From Lepiota brunneoincarnata (taxonomy: Eukaryota; Basidiomycota; Agaricomycetes; Agaricales; Agaricaceae), in NCBI GenBank assembly GCA_023014365.1, contig JAEBUN010000003.1, forward strand, positions 2,418,001 to 2,482,000: a stretch of DNA of 64,000 bases. Reading direction: 5' to 3'. The position numbers and the translations under genes are program-made. This document shows positions 34,121 to 43,741 of this stretch, piece after piece. The first letter of the stretch is position 1. Every line of letters starts with the position of its first letter. Below the pieces are notes generated by a model. The model did not search any database. It saw only the letters and a program-made list of their open reading frames with translations, and was not told the origin of the DNA.

Positions 34121-35527
34121 ATGGTCTCTCGAACAGTTACCCGTACTCGCACTCTGGTAACTCCAGCTGCTCGCCGTAGCAAACGCATCACTCGACAACC
34201 TCCTTCCGAGGAACTGCAACCCGACTCCCCGAGGGCTTCTCGCTCTCACCAACAATCGATCGCACCCTCGACCCCAGACCGTTTCTCTGAAGATATACAA
34301 CCTTCAGTATTCCGGACTCCCGACGGCCCCGACGACGGCCCCGACCCCAATCCTGATCCCAGCGACCCTGGTGATCCCGACGACTACCCTGACAATGGGG
34401 ACGGGCCCCCGGGCGACGACGAACCATCAGACAACGGCGACAACAACAACAACATCCCACCTGGCAACACCCGAGACGACCATGATAGACTCATACTCCG
34501 AGTTTTCCAACGCATAGCCGACCAAATGGACGGCCGTGGGAACTCTCAAGCCCCACAGCCTCCTCGATCTCCCCGTACCAAAGCTCGCGAACCTGACATC
34601 TTTACAGGTTCCGACCCCGCCAAACTCAAACCCTTCCTCTTCCAATGTCGGCTCTATTTCCGTACTAACCCGGCCCAGTTCGCTATCCCCGCCACCAAGG
34701 TCAACTTCGCGTTAACGTACCTTACCGGCGTGGCCCAGCAACACTTCGAAATCGGCCTCGACGAGGCCGACAACCACGGAATAATGCACGATTGGATCGA
34801 GGACTGGGATCAGTTCACCCTGGAACTGCAGACCAATTTCGGTCCCGCGGATCCGACCGGAGAAGCTGCTGAGCAGCTTGACTCCCTCTGAATGCGCTAT
34901 GACGAAAAGATCGCCATCTACAACGTCGACTTTCTCCGTCTGGCCGGCCAACTCCGCTGGGGTGATGAGGTATTCTGTCACCGCTACTACAAAGGCCTCC
35001 CCGACCGCATCCAGGACATTCTGTCCAATCGGCCCGACGGCAAGCCCGACACCTTCATCGAAATGCGAGCAGCAGCGATGAAGATCGATGCTCGCTACTG
35101 GGAACGCCAACGCGAGAAGGCCCGCGCCAAAGCCGCTTCGGACCCGACCGCCTCTAGGAAACCTGGAGGCAACCCATCCCCTTCCACCGCGACAAACCAT
35201 CAACCTGCCGCCAAGCCTGCCAACAGTAACAACAAAGGCAGCACCCCCAGTAATAACATCTTCAAGGGCAATCCGCCCAACCCGTCCGCCGGTCAGAAAT
35301 CGGCCCCGCCAAGGTCCGACCTTACTAGTAAACTTGGTAAGGACGGTAAATTAACCCCCGAGGAACGTCAACGACGTTTCGACAATAACCTCTGCCTTGT
35401 CTGCGCAGATCCCAATCACAGGGCTGCCAACTGCGACAAGAAGAAATTCCCTGACGCCAAGGCTAAAGGCCGACAGGCTCAGATTCCCGAGACAGACGCG
35501 CCGGCTCTCCCGAGCTCGGAAAAATAG
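34121..35527 (+). CDS. Gag of D (one in-frame TGA)
   Basis: Starts at ATG 34121 shortly after the primer site. Acidic Asp/Pro-rich N-terminus (residues ~60-120), capsid domain (EPDIFTGSDPAKLKPFLFQC; LQTNFGPADPTGEAAEQL), one TGA at 34889-34891 between DSL and MRYDEKIAIYN in an otherwise unbroken 468-codon frame, a Lys/Pro/Ser-rich linker and a CCHC knuckle CLVCADPNHRAANC (about 35390). The TGA is one CpG transition from CGA (Arg), so this copy probably makes a truncated Gag unless it is read through. Ends TAG at 35525-35527, overlapping the pol frame. Confidence 0.9.
35467..35527 (+). promoter_or_regulatory. Gag-Pol overlap with likely -1 frameshift site
   Basis: The pol frame is open from 35467 with no start codon until 35665 and lies at -1 relative to gag. 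At the gag end, five A residues precede the TAG stop (GAA AAA TAG); slippage of AAA by one base would continue as AAA ATA GTC into pol. Shifty-stop type slippage is inferred, not proven. Confidence 0.5.
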
Positions 35528-38500
35528 TCGGCGGTCCTCAGGCCTCTGCACAGACTGAGGATCGCATTGAACTCTGCTGTGCTCCAGAGAGTTTCCATCT
35601 CAATGCGTCCGCTCTTTCCGATCCAAACTCTCTTCATATTACATTAACTTCTCCTTTAGTTACTTTGTTACCCTCTGTTTCCGCTCCTGTACTCTCCGCT
35701 TCGGACCCGCTTTCTACAACGGACAATGTAGTTAGTTCTGACTTTTCTTCTTCTTTTTCTCCTTTCAAAGCTCTTGTTGATAGTGGTTCTACTCACTGTT
35801 TTGTGGACTCTTCTTTCGTTCGTTCTCATAGTATTCCAACCTCGTCCATCCCGGCTATTGAACTTCGGTTATTTGATGGGACCTCAAACGCCTACATTAC
35901 GGAACTTGCGCAACTGCCTGTATCCTTCCCCTCCGGTGAATCTATCATTTTGGACACTTATGTCACCCAGCTCGACTCTTCCTGTTCTGTGGTCTTAGGA
36001 CACAACTGGCTCACCCGCTACAATCCGTTGATTGACTGGGCTTTGGGCAGTATTACTTTCCGGCCATCCCTACTCGAGAATCCTGCTTCCGTCTCTACCT
36101 GCGTCGCACCCGCATCGGCTCCGCCTATGGCCGCCCCTGACTCTCCTGACCTAGGTTCACCACCCCTGTCCGGGACCTCGTCCCAATCTGTCCCCCTTGC
36201 GAAACCGCACATCTCCTTGATAAACGCTCCTGCCTTTATCCGCGCTGCCAAGCTCCCTGGCTCCCAACAATTCCGAATCAATCTTTCCGCCGCCTCTGCA
36301 TCGGCCGCGTCCTCTTCTGTCTCCGAGGAACCGCCTGACCTCTCGTCTATCCCCGAGGAATACCACGAGTTCGCTGATGTTTTCAGTAAATTGCGTGCTG
36401 ACACACTTGCTCCACACCGCCCTTATGACCTCCAGATTAACCTAGAGGATGGCGGTCAGCCTCCGGTCGGTACCATTTACTCCCTTTCACAATCGGAGCT
36501 TGGAGCTCTACGTGATTTTATTGACGAACATTTATCTATTGGTTTCATCCGCCCCTCCACTTCCCCTCATGGAGCCCCGGTCCTCTTCGTCAAGAAAAAG
36601 GACGGCTCCCTCCGCTTATGCGTTGATTTTAGAGGTCTCAACCGTATTACCAAGAAGGACCGCTATCCCCTTCCGCTCATCTCCGACCTCTTAGACTCCC
36701 CTCGCAAAGCTCGCGTATATACCAAGATCGACCTCCGCCACGCCTACCATCTTGTCCGCGTTGCTAACGGCGACGAATGGAAGACCGCCTTTCGGACCCG
36801 CTACGGCTCCTTCGAATGGATGGTTATGCCTTTCGGCCTCACCAATGCCCCCGCCACCTTCCAGCGGTTCATGAACGATATATTCAAGGACATGCTCGAC
36901 GTCTGCGTTACTATCTACCTTGACGACATTCTGATATACTCCGACAACCATAGTATCCATCGTGACCAAGTCAAGGAGGTCCTCAAGTGGCTCCGCCAAC
37001 ACGGTCTATACGCCCGCCCTGACAAATGCCAGTTCCACTCTGACACAGTGGAATATCTCGGCTACATTCTCTCCCCCGATGGCCTCCGAATGGACCAATC
37101 TAAGGTCAAGACCATCCAGGAGTGGCCTGAGCCTAAGAAAGTCAAGGACATCCAGTCCTTCTTAGGCTTCGCCAATTTCTACCGTCGCTTCATTCACGGA
37201 TACTCTGACATCGTCGTTCCGCTCACTCGCCTCACCCGCAAAGACGTGAAGTGGAATTTTACTGATGATTGTCGCGAGGCCTTTAACTCCCTGAAGGAAG
37301 CATTTATCTCCGCCCCCGTCCTCACTCCTTGGGTCCCCGACGCTCAGATCATTGTCGAGACCGACGCCTCCGACTACGCCCTTGCGGCAATCCTCTCTAT
37401 CGTCACCGACGATGGGGAGGTCCATCCCGTTGCATTCCATTCCCGCACCTTTAACACGGCCGAACTCAACTATGACACTCACGACAAGGAACTCCTGGCG
37501 ATATTCGAAGCCTTTCGCATCTGGCGGCACTATCTCGAAGGTGCCCCCCTTGCTATTGATGTGGTCACTGACCACAAGAACCTCGAATACTTCTGCACCA
37601 CCAAGATCCTGACTCGCCGCCAAGCTCGTTGGTCCGAGTTCCTATCCCAATTCCACCTCGTCATCCGTTTCCGACCCGGCCGCCTCGGCACCAAGCCTGA
37701 CGCCCTAACTAGACGATGGGACGTCTACCCTAAAGGGGGGAATAGCGACTATGCATCAGTCAACCCGCACAACTTCCGGCCTGTGTTCACTCACGAACAG
37801 CTCGCGGCCTCCGTCCGTGCCACCACTCTTTACGCCCCTTCCCTTCGCGCAGCTGTAGTCATGGACCTCGATCAGCTACACCGCGATATTCTCGCCGCCC
37901 TACCAGCGGATCCGACCGCTTCCGCCCATCTTGCCAGCCCAGAAGGCCGTTGGTCAGTTAATGATAAAGGTTTCCTCCTCTTAGACGACAGAATCTACGT
38001 CCCTGACACCGACAATCTCCGACTTCGGGTCCTCCAGTACAAGCATGATCACGTCCTAGCCGGCCACTTCGGTCAGAATAAAACGCTGGAACTCATCCGG
38101 CGCGAATACACCTGGCCTAGCGTCCGCACCTTCGTCAAGGATTTCTGTAAGTCTTGCGTCACCTGTATGAGGTCTAAACCCCAGCGCCATCGCCCCTACG
38201 GTCTCCTTAAGCAACTCCCCATCCCCGAACGCCCTTGGAATTCAATCTCCATGGACTTCATTGAAAAACTTCCCGCCTCCTCTGGCTATGACGCCATCCT
38301 GGTAATCGTTGACAGACTCACCAAGCAATCCCTCTTCATCCCGACTTATGATACCGTCACCTCCTCCGACCTCGCCCGCCTATTCGTCCTCCACGTCTTC
38401 TCCAAGCACGGCGTACCCGAACATGTTACCTCCGACCGCGGCTCCGAATTCGTCTCCCACTTCTTCCGCTCATTGGGACAAGCCCTTGACATGAAGCTAC

Positions 38501-39330
38501 ATTTCACCTCGGGCTACCATCCAGAAGGCGACGGACAAACGGAACGCACCAACCAGACCCTCGAACAATACCTTCGGGTCTATTGTAACTACCAACAGGA
38601 CAATTGGTCCGAATTACTACCCCTAGCTGAGTTTGCTTACAACAACGCTCCTAGTGCCACCACCGGTATCTCCCCATTCTTCGCTAATAAAGGATACCAT
38701 CCGAACATCACAGTTCATCCTGAACGCGATCTTGCCTCCGCCCGGGCCCGCCATTTTGCTGTTGATCTCGACGACCTACATACCACCCTGAAGTCCGAAA
38801 TAGCGCTAGCCCAGCAACGTTATCAGACCTCCGCCGACGCCCGCCGACTCCCTGCCCCGGACTTCAAGGTTGGACAAAAGGTATTCGTGAAAGCCCAATT
38901 CTTCCGCACCACCCGTCCCTCCAAAAAACTCTCCGAAAAGTACCTTGGACCTTATGAGATCATTGCACAAGCAGGTACTCACTCCCTTACACTCCGACTT
39001 CCCGACTCCATGTGTGGAGTACACCCAGTCTTCCATGTTTCCATGCTCGAACCAGCCACACCTAACACCATACCCGCCCGATCGGATCCGCCGCCCGCGC
39101 CGGTTTCCATTGACGGCGAACCAGAATACGAGATTGCCCGCATCGTCGACTCTAAGATCGATCGGCGCCACGCGTGCAAGCTCCTCTATAAAGTCATCTG
39201 GTTAGGTTACGAAGACACTGAAGAAGAGTCCTCGTGGTTGCCAGCCACCGAGCTTGAACATGCTATAGATCTCGTAGAGGCTTTTCATTCCTCTTACCCT
39301 GCAAAGCCTGGTCCTCTTCACTCACTTTGA
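35467..39330 (+). CDS. Pol of D: PR-RT-RNase H-IN-chromodomain, intact
   Basis: The 1221-codon frame from the first ATG (35665) ends at 39330; the true Pol probably begins by frameshift near 35520. Counting from that ATG: protease VDSGSTHCF at ~38; RT fingers KKKDGSLRLCVDFRGLN ~315, catalytic YLDDILIYS ~418; RNase H ETDASDYALAAI ~570; integrase HHCC finger (H-VLAG-H, CKSC) ~792-835; core Asp SMDFIEKLP ~862, SDRGSEF ~923, Glu in GQTERTNQ ~959, giving DD35E; GPYE and HPVFHVSMLEP ~1100-1130; chromodomain EYEIARIVDSK, YKVIWLGYEDTEEESSW ~1150-1205. All catalytic residues are present. The chromodomain would target integration to heterochromatin by binding methylated histone H3, as known for chromoviruses. 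Confidence 0.95.
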   Translation, partial: RPTGSDSRDRRAGSPELGKIVGGPQASAQTEDRIELCCAPESFHLNASALSDPNSLHITLTSPLVTLLPSVSAPVLSASDPLSTTDNVVSSDFSSSFSPFKALVDSGSTHCFVDSSFVRSHSIPTSSIPAIELRLFDGTSNAYITELAQLPVSFPSGESIILDTYVTQLDSSCSVVLGHNWLTRYNPLIDWALGSITFRPSLLENPASVSTCVAPASAPPMAAPDSPDLGSPPLSGTSSQSVPLAKPHISLINAPAFIRAAKLPGSQQFRINLSAASASAASSSVSEEPPDLSSIPEEYHEFADVFSKLRADTLAPHRPYDLQINLEDGGQPPVGTIYSLSQSELGALRDFIDEHLSIGFIRPSTSPHGAPVLFVKKKDGSLRLCVDFRGLNRITKKDRYPLPLISDLLDSPRKARVYTKIDLRHAYHLVRVANGDEWKTAFRTRYGSFEWMVMPFGLTNAPATFQRFMNDIFKDMLDVCVTIYLDDILIYSDNHSIHRDQVKEVLKWLRQHGLYARPDKCQFHSDTVEYLGYILSPDGLRMDQSKVKTIQEWPEPKKVKDIQSFLGFANFYRRFIHGYSDIVVPLTRLTRKDVKWNFTDDCREAFNSLKEAFISAPVLTPWVPDAQIIVETDASDYALAAILSIVTDDGEVHPVAFHSRTFNTAELNYDTHDKELLAIFEAFRIWRHYLEGAPLAIDVVTDHKNLEYFCTTKILTRRQARWSEFLSQFHLVIRFRPGRLGTKPDALTRRWDVYPKGGNSDYASVNPHNFRPVFTHEQLAASVRATTLYAPSLRAAVVMDLDQLHRDILAALPADPTASAHLASPEGRWSVNDKGFLLLDDRIYVPDTDNLRLRVLQYKHDHVLAGHFGQNKTLELIRREYTWPSVRTFVKDFCKSCVTCMRSKPQRHRPYGLLKQLPIPERPWNSISMDFIEKLPASSGYDAILVIVDRLTKQSLFIPTYDTVTSSDLARLFVLHVFSKHGVPEHVTSDRGSEFVSHFFRSLGQALDMKLHFTSGYHPEGDGQTERTNQTLEQYLRVYCNYQQDNWSELLPLAEFAYNNAPSATTGISPFFANKGYHPNITVHPERDLASARARHFAVDLDDLHTTLKSEIALAQQRYQTSADARRLPAPDFKVGQKVFVKAQFFRTTRPSKKLSEKYLGPYEIIAQAGTHSLTLRLPDSMCGVHPVFHVSMLEPATPNTIPARSDPPPAPVSIDGEPEYEIARIVDSKIDRRHACKLLYKVIWLGYEDTEEESSWLPATELEHAIDLVEAFHSSYPAKPGPLHSL
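37728..37740 (+). promoter_or_regulatory. Candidate central polypurine tract of D
   Basis: CCCTAAAGGGGGG here, in the RNase H-integrase linker, is identical to the sequence ending at 40620 just before the 3' LTR. Such a second tract could prime internal plus-strand synthesis, as in Ty1 and lentiviruses. Confidence 0.5.
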
Positions 39331-39403
39331 GTTACTGACCACACATCGCACCAAGAAACAACCATGTATTAAACAAACCAAAAAAAAAAACAACCCCGTA
39401 CAA

Positions 39404-40489
39404 CTACCTATCGGTGTCGTCTCCAGAGAGCCCAGGCGACCCATTCACTTCTTCCATCAAATCCTGCACCTCCTCCTCCGAAGCGGGCCTGACACTCCCC
39501 TCCGAACCCTCCGTCTCCGAAAAATTTCCACTCGACCAATTTCCGTCCACCTGAGCCTCCCAACGCCGTAGTTGCTCGTAGCGGCCAGCAAGCGACCCCA
39601 TCTTGTCGACCTTTTCCCCCAACCAAGCGATGGACCGCTCAATTCGCACCTCCAGGGTGTAGATTTTCTTGACGGTCTCCTGGTGCCTTTCTTCGATGAG
39701 CCGTTTCAACTCTACAAGGTCCATCAATTGGCATCCATCATAATACAGGATTCCTTACTCACCTTCGAATTGCTAGCCCGACAAACCACCGGCCCCACTC
39801 GGCTCCGTCTCCTCTTGACCCCCGCACCGTTTTTTCATTTTGCTGCACCGACGGCAACTCCTGGTGTTACTAAGAAACTATCAGTATGTAGTCCGGAAAT
39901 CCTCCAAAATGACTTACCCGCCGGCCACCTCACATGGGGCCCTGTCTCGCTGGCACCTCCAGCAGGGATTCTCGCCCCCGAATACGTGCGCATGGCCCCG
40001 TCGCGGGGCCGCCCTCGCCTTTGCCTTCCCCTTACCCTTACCCCCTGAATCCCCGGAGTCCTCCTCCCCCTCTTCCTCCTCGTCCCTCGCCTCATCCCTA
40101 TCCGTATATTCGGAATCCGACTCCTCTGTATCTACTTGCATCGGGTCTTCCGACAGATGGCTCAACGAGGCCCCTGTGGTCGTCGCAACGAGTCGGGCCC
40201 GAATCGCCCGACGCTCTGCCTCGGCGGTTTCCTCTTGCTGCCTCCTGATCTCCTCCGCATATCGCTCCTTCGCGCGCTCTTCCGCTTGTCGCTGGCGCAG
40301 CTCTATGAGCCACCGTCGCTCCTCCTCTTGGCGCTCTATTGCCAGCCGCCGCTCCTCCTCCTCTCGCCGTTCCTCTTCTTCTAGCCTCTCGATTTCGAGC
40401 CGCTCTCGTTCCTCTCGCTCCGCCTTCTCTCTCAGTAATCGCGCCTTGCGCTCCGTAGCGGTCGGTTGACGGGATGGTTGTCTGCTCAT
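39404..40489 (-). CDS. Antisense spliced gene of D: coiled coil with split Zn2Cys6-like cluster
   Basis: Three exons, antisense to the D transcript: 40489-39918, 39869-39763, 39711-39404. Intron 1 (48 nt) is GTAAGT...CTGAT...TTTCTTAG; intron 2 (51 nt) is GTGAGT...TTGAT...TTGTAG. Exons total 987 nt and stay in one frame. Product about 328 residues: a long Glu/Arg-rich coiled coil (residues ~10-90), an acidic and Lys/Gly-rich stretch, CWRCQRDRAPC at the end of exon 1, nine residues across the junction, then CRRCSKMKKRC in exon 2, and a C-terminal helix (LKRLIEERHQETVKKIYTLE). The spacing CX2CX6C-X9-CX2CX6C matches fungal binuclear zinc clusters. A TAG at 39773-39775 interrupts exon 2 after the cluster (CAG to TAG is the simplest origin). 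Family function unknown; DNA binding is inferred. Confidence 0.78.
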
Positions 40490-40539
40490 GGGGGTAGGAG
40501 GTTAAGTTGTGTCCTCTCAAATTCGAATCAGTTCACCTT

Positions 40540-40550
40540 TTTTTTTATAC
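40540..40550 (-). promoter_or_regulatory. TATA-like box for the D antisense gene
   Basis: On the minus strand GTATAAAAAAAAA lies about 55-60 nt upstream of the ATG at 40489, between the gene and the 3' LTR. Confidence 0.5.
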
Positions 40551-40611
40551 CCTCGTGGAATTTTCCGGTGGGCCCCGGTCTAGACCGCCTTGGGCCTCGA
40601 GGCTCGGCCCT

Positions 40612-40621
40612 AAAGGGGGGG
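40612..40621 (+). promoter_or_regulatory. Polypurine tract of D
   Basis: AAAGGGGGGG ends three bases before the 3' LTR at 40625. Confidence 0.85.
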
Positions 40622-40624
40622 CAC

Positions 40625-41285
40625 TGTCATATCCACACCAAACCTAGAGCTTAACCATTAGGCTTCGGCTTCTCAACTCCACGTGTGCTCCACACGACAA
40701 CCCTATGCCCTCCGACTCGGCCCCGACTGGCTCCGACCGCAACCCTTCGCCCCGATCACGCGACCTACCTCTACACGTGCCACGACCACCTGACCCTCGG
40801 TGCTCCCATTGTCCAGTTCTCCATTCTCCGTCCGTAATCAGAATACGTTACCAGTCTCCATACCCGTACCGGTCTCCATTCCATTCGAAATTATTCGTAA
40901 TCCGCTTGTAACCATATGGGTCTCCGCTTCGCTCCGCACATAGTCAGTACGGGTCATCATTCGTCGAGCTAGTAGTATATATACCGTAGGCACTTGGCTT
41001 GTACTCCTCAGTCTGATAATCGAATCGAGCAGCGGACCAGTCCCCTGTTCCCTATCCTCCTCTCTCTCTGCCTCGCTCCGCTTCGGCCCCGACTTCCTGA
41101 AATACGGACTCGGACAGTAGGAGGGCACAGCACATAAGCTGAGGCCGCAAGTCCACTCTCCGCCCGAAGTACTCCGCCTCGGTCCCGCCGTCTACGTACT
41201 GACGTCGTCCCGTCCCCCTGTTACCTTATACCAAGGATACCACCCCGACCCTCCGCTTCGGTTCCGACCCGCACCGGCTCTAACA
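40625..41285 (+). repeat. 3' LTR of D (661 bp)
   Basis: Same length as the 5' LTR. Differences found: CACG versus CATG (33563 region), CACA versus CACG (33721 region), CCCG versus CCCA (33993 region), each one CpG transition. Confidence 0.96.
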
Positions 41286-41290
41286 GTTGA

Positions 41291-42306
41291 TCAAAGAAGA
41301 TCCGGGGGCTGCAGATCCGTTACCCTTGGAAGCCTTCCATGATGAGATTGACAGTCGCTCTGGCTTCAACCAGGGTCTGGCGTGTGATGTGTATGATTCC
41401 GAGTATGAGCTGGATCAAGCTTGGGAAGAGTACCTGGATGAACAACAGGCTAAGCTTAGGGTTATAGAAGACCCAGCGTGCCCAGAAAACCACTGACAAG
41501 TACTAAGCTTAATGACGGATGTCAGGCTAGTGCCAGATTTCGAAGAGGAAAAGTTGACCAAGATAGAGGAAGCGTATGATGAATCGCATAGGACAGATAC
41601 AGCACAAATACAAGATGGAAGAATACCCAAAGTCAGGGAATTCCTGAAAACAGGGGGCAGTAGTGCAGCTGAAGGCTTGGATGAGCCAGATCTGCATAAG
41701 CTTAAGTATATGGTGGAGCATTTCTTCTTGGATGAAGAGGGGAGACTGTATAGGACGAGTCCTAGCGGTCAACATCAGCTAGTAGTGGATAAGGAGCAGC
41801 ATATGTATATGTTGCAAGCCAGCCACGACTTCCTAGGACACAGAGGAATATACGCAACCACTAAGCTTATAACACAGAGGTTCTGGTGGCCGGAAGTTGA
41901 AGGAGACGTAGCTTGGTATGTGCAATCATGCCATCTATGCCAGCAACAGCAAAAGGCGATCATTGAGATGCTGCCAATAGTAACGCCCATGCCATTGATA
42001 TTCCAAGTGCTACATGTGGACATGCTATATATGACACCAAGTTCTAATGGGTGTAGCTACATTGTGCATGGAAGGTGTGGACTGTCATCCTGGATGGAGG
42101 CAAAAGCTTTGAGAAAAGAGAATGCTAGTTTGATTGCGCAGTAGTTATTTGAAGATATCATTTGCTGATAGGGCTGTATAGTGAAGATTGTCACAGACAA
42201 TGGTTCTCCATTTAAGAAAGCTGTTCGATGGCTGGAAGAAAAATATGGGATAAAAGGAGTAACAATATCTCCTTACAATTCCAAAGCAAATGGGATTATT
42301 GAAAGA
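41291..42306 (+). pseudogene. Pol of C, part 2: integrase finger and core
   Basis: Continues the C pol frame after D. The HHCC finger (HDFLGHRGIYATTKLITQ, then CHLCQQ) and core Asp region (VLHVDMLYM) are in 41512-42144; VTDNGSPF follows at about 42190, and the frame reaches GIIE at 42300 where a solo D LTR enters. TGA or TAG stops lie at 41494 and around 42144-42170. Confidence 0.85.
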
Positions 42307-42967
42307 TGTTAGAGCCGGTGCGGGTCGGGACCGAAGTGGAGGGTCAGGGTGGTATCCTTGATATAAGGTAACCGGGGGACAGGGCAAAGTCAGTACGTAG
42401 ACTTTGGGACCGAGGCGGAGTACGTCAGGTGGGGGGTTGGACTTGCGGCCTCAGTGTATGTGCTGTGCCCTCCTACTGTCCTAGTCCGTATTTCAGGAAG
42501 TTGGGGCCGAAGCGGAGCGAGGCAGAAGAGAGGAGAGGATAGAGAACAGGGAGCTGGTCCACTGCTCAATTCAATTATCAGACTGTGGAGTACAAGCCAA
42601 GTACCTACAGTATATATACTACCAGCCTTATGAACTATGACTCATACTGACTACATGCGGAGCAAAGCAGAGACCGATCTAGTTACAAATGGATTACAAA
42701 CAGATTATGAATGGAATGGAAACAGGTACAGGTATGGAGACTAATAACATATCTTGACTATGGACGGGAAATGGAGACGGGGGTATGAGACACCAAGGGT
42801 CAGGTGACCATGGCACGTGTGGAGGTGGTCGCGTGATCGGGGCAGTGGGTTGCAGTCGGAGCAGGTCGGGGCCAAGTTGGAGGGCAGAGGGTTGTTGTGT
42901 GGAACACACATGGAGTCGAGAAGCCGAAGTTTAAATGATTAGACTCTGAGTTGGCATGGATATGACA
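42307..42967 (-). repeat. Solo LTR of D family inside C integrase (661 bp)
   Basis: Reverse complement of the D LTRs, the same length but diverged by many transitions, flanked by a perfect 5-bp duplication AAAGA (42302-42306 and 42968-42972). Older than the full D element. Confidence 0.95.
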
Positions 42968-42972
42968 AAAGA

Positions 42973-43665
42973 GCCCACTGGGATGTGTGGCAAATGTTGT
43001 ACAAAGCTACAGATGGAGATGTCAAAAAGTGGTATTGGCACCTACCACACGTTATGTGGGCAGATCAGATAACCATTAGAAAAGGAATGGGGTGTTCCCC
43101 ATACTTTCTGGTAACCGGAGCGCATCCGACGCTACCTCTGGATGTCAAAGAGGCCACTTGGCTAGTACAACTACCAAATAAGTACTTAACCACAGCCAAG
43201 TTGATAGGATACTGAGCTCAGGCTTTGGCAAAACATGTTCGGCATGTTGAGGAGGTGCATCAGCATGTTTCAGACACTAAGCTTAGCAAGGCTTTGGAGA
43301 TGGAACGACAAGCAGCACATAAGATAAAAGATTATTGTTTCGGCCCAGGAGATTTAGTATTAGTGAGAAACACAGCTATAGAGAGCTCAGCAGACAGGAA
43401 GATGAAACCCAGGTATCTAGGACCCATGGTGGTCATATCTAGATCAAAGGGAGGATCATATATCCTGGCAGAGTTGGATGGCTCTGTATGGCAGAATAAA
43501 GTGGTGGCGTTCAGAGTAATTCCCTACTTAGCCAGAAAACATATGCCGTTGCTGCTGGAGTTACAAGAGTTGTTAGATCTGTCACCAGAGGGACTGAAGA
43601 CCCTAGAGGAGACTACTGAGGATGAGCCTAGTGACAGATGGGAGCCAGAAGAGTTGGAGGGATAG
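42973..43665 (+). pseudogene. Pol of C, part 3: integrase C-terminus
   Basis: Removing the solo LTR joins GIIER to AHWDVWQMLYKATDGD. The end of the core (GMGCSPYFLVTGAHPTLPL) leads past a TGA at 43213-43215 to a C-terminal domain open 43225-43665 ([21 protein letters not shown]). Stops at 43665 with no chromodomain. Confidence 0.83.
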
Positions 43666-43741
43666 GAAAAACCTGATATTGTGGACAGAACTATCTACTT
43701 ATTGAAGGAAAACTATCCTGGGGACTGTAAAAGCGTTAAGC

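Larger units (their letters stand above)
33407..41285 (+). mobile_element. Retrotransposon D: young, almost intact chromovirus
   Basis: Both LTRs are 661 bp (33407-34067 and 40625-41285), TGTCATATCC to CTCTAACA, with a perfect 5-bp duplication GTTGA (33402-33406 and 41286-41290). It is much more GC- and CpG-rich than its surroundings. I found three LTR differences, all CpG transitions. Contents: TATA box, self-primer site, gag (one TGA), pol (1221 codons, intact), antisense three-exon gene, polypurine tract. Youngest insertion in the window. Confidence 0.96.

Noticed and set aside
34712..35203. Minus-strand open frame of 163 codons opposite D gag
   Set aside because: Shadow of the GC-rich gag codons, no domain, no splice sites; similar shadows exist opposite pol (36018-36404, 37162-37623).
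39840..40469. Plus-strand Ser/Arg-rich open frame of 209 codons at the end of D
   Set aside because: It is the mirror of the antisense coiled-coil exon (Glu/Arg codons read backwards as Ser/Leu). It has no start context and no splice logic on the plus strand.
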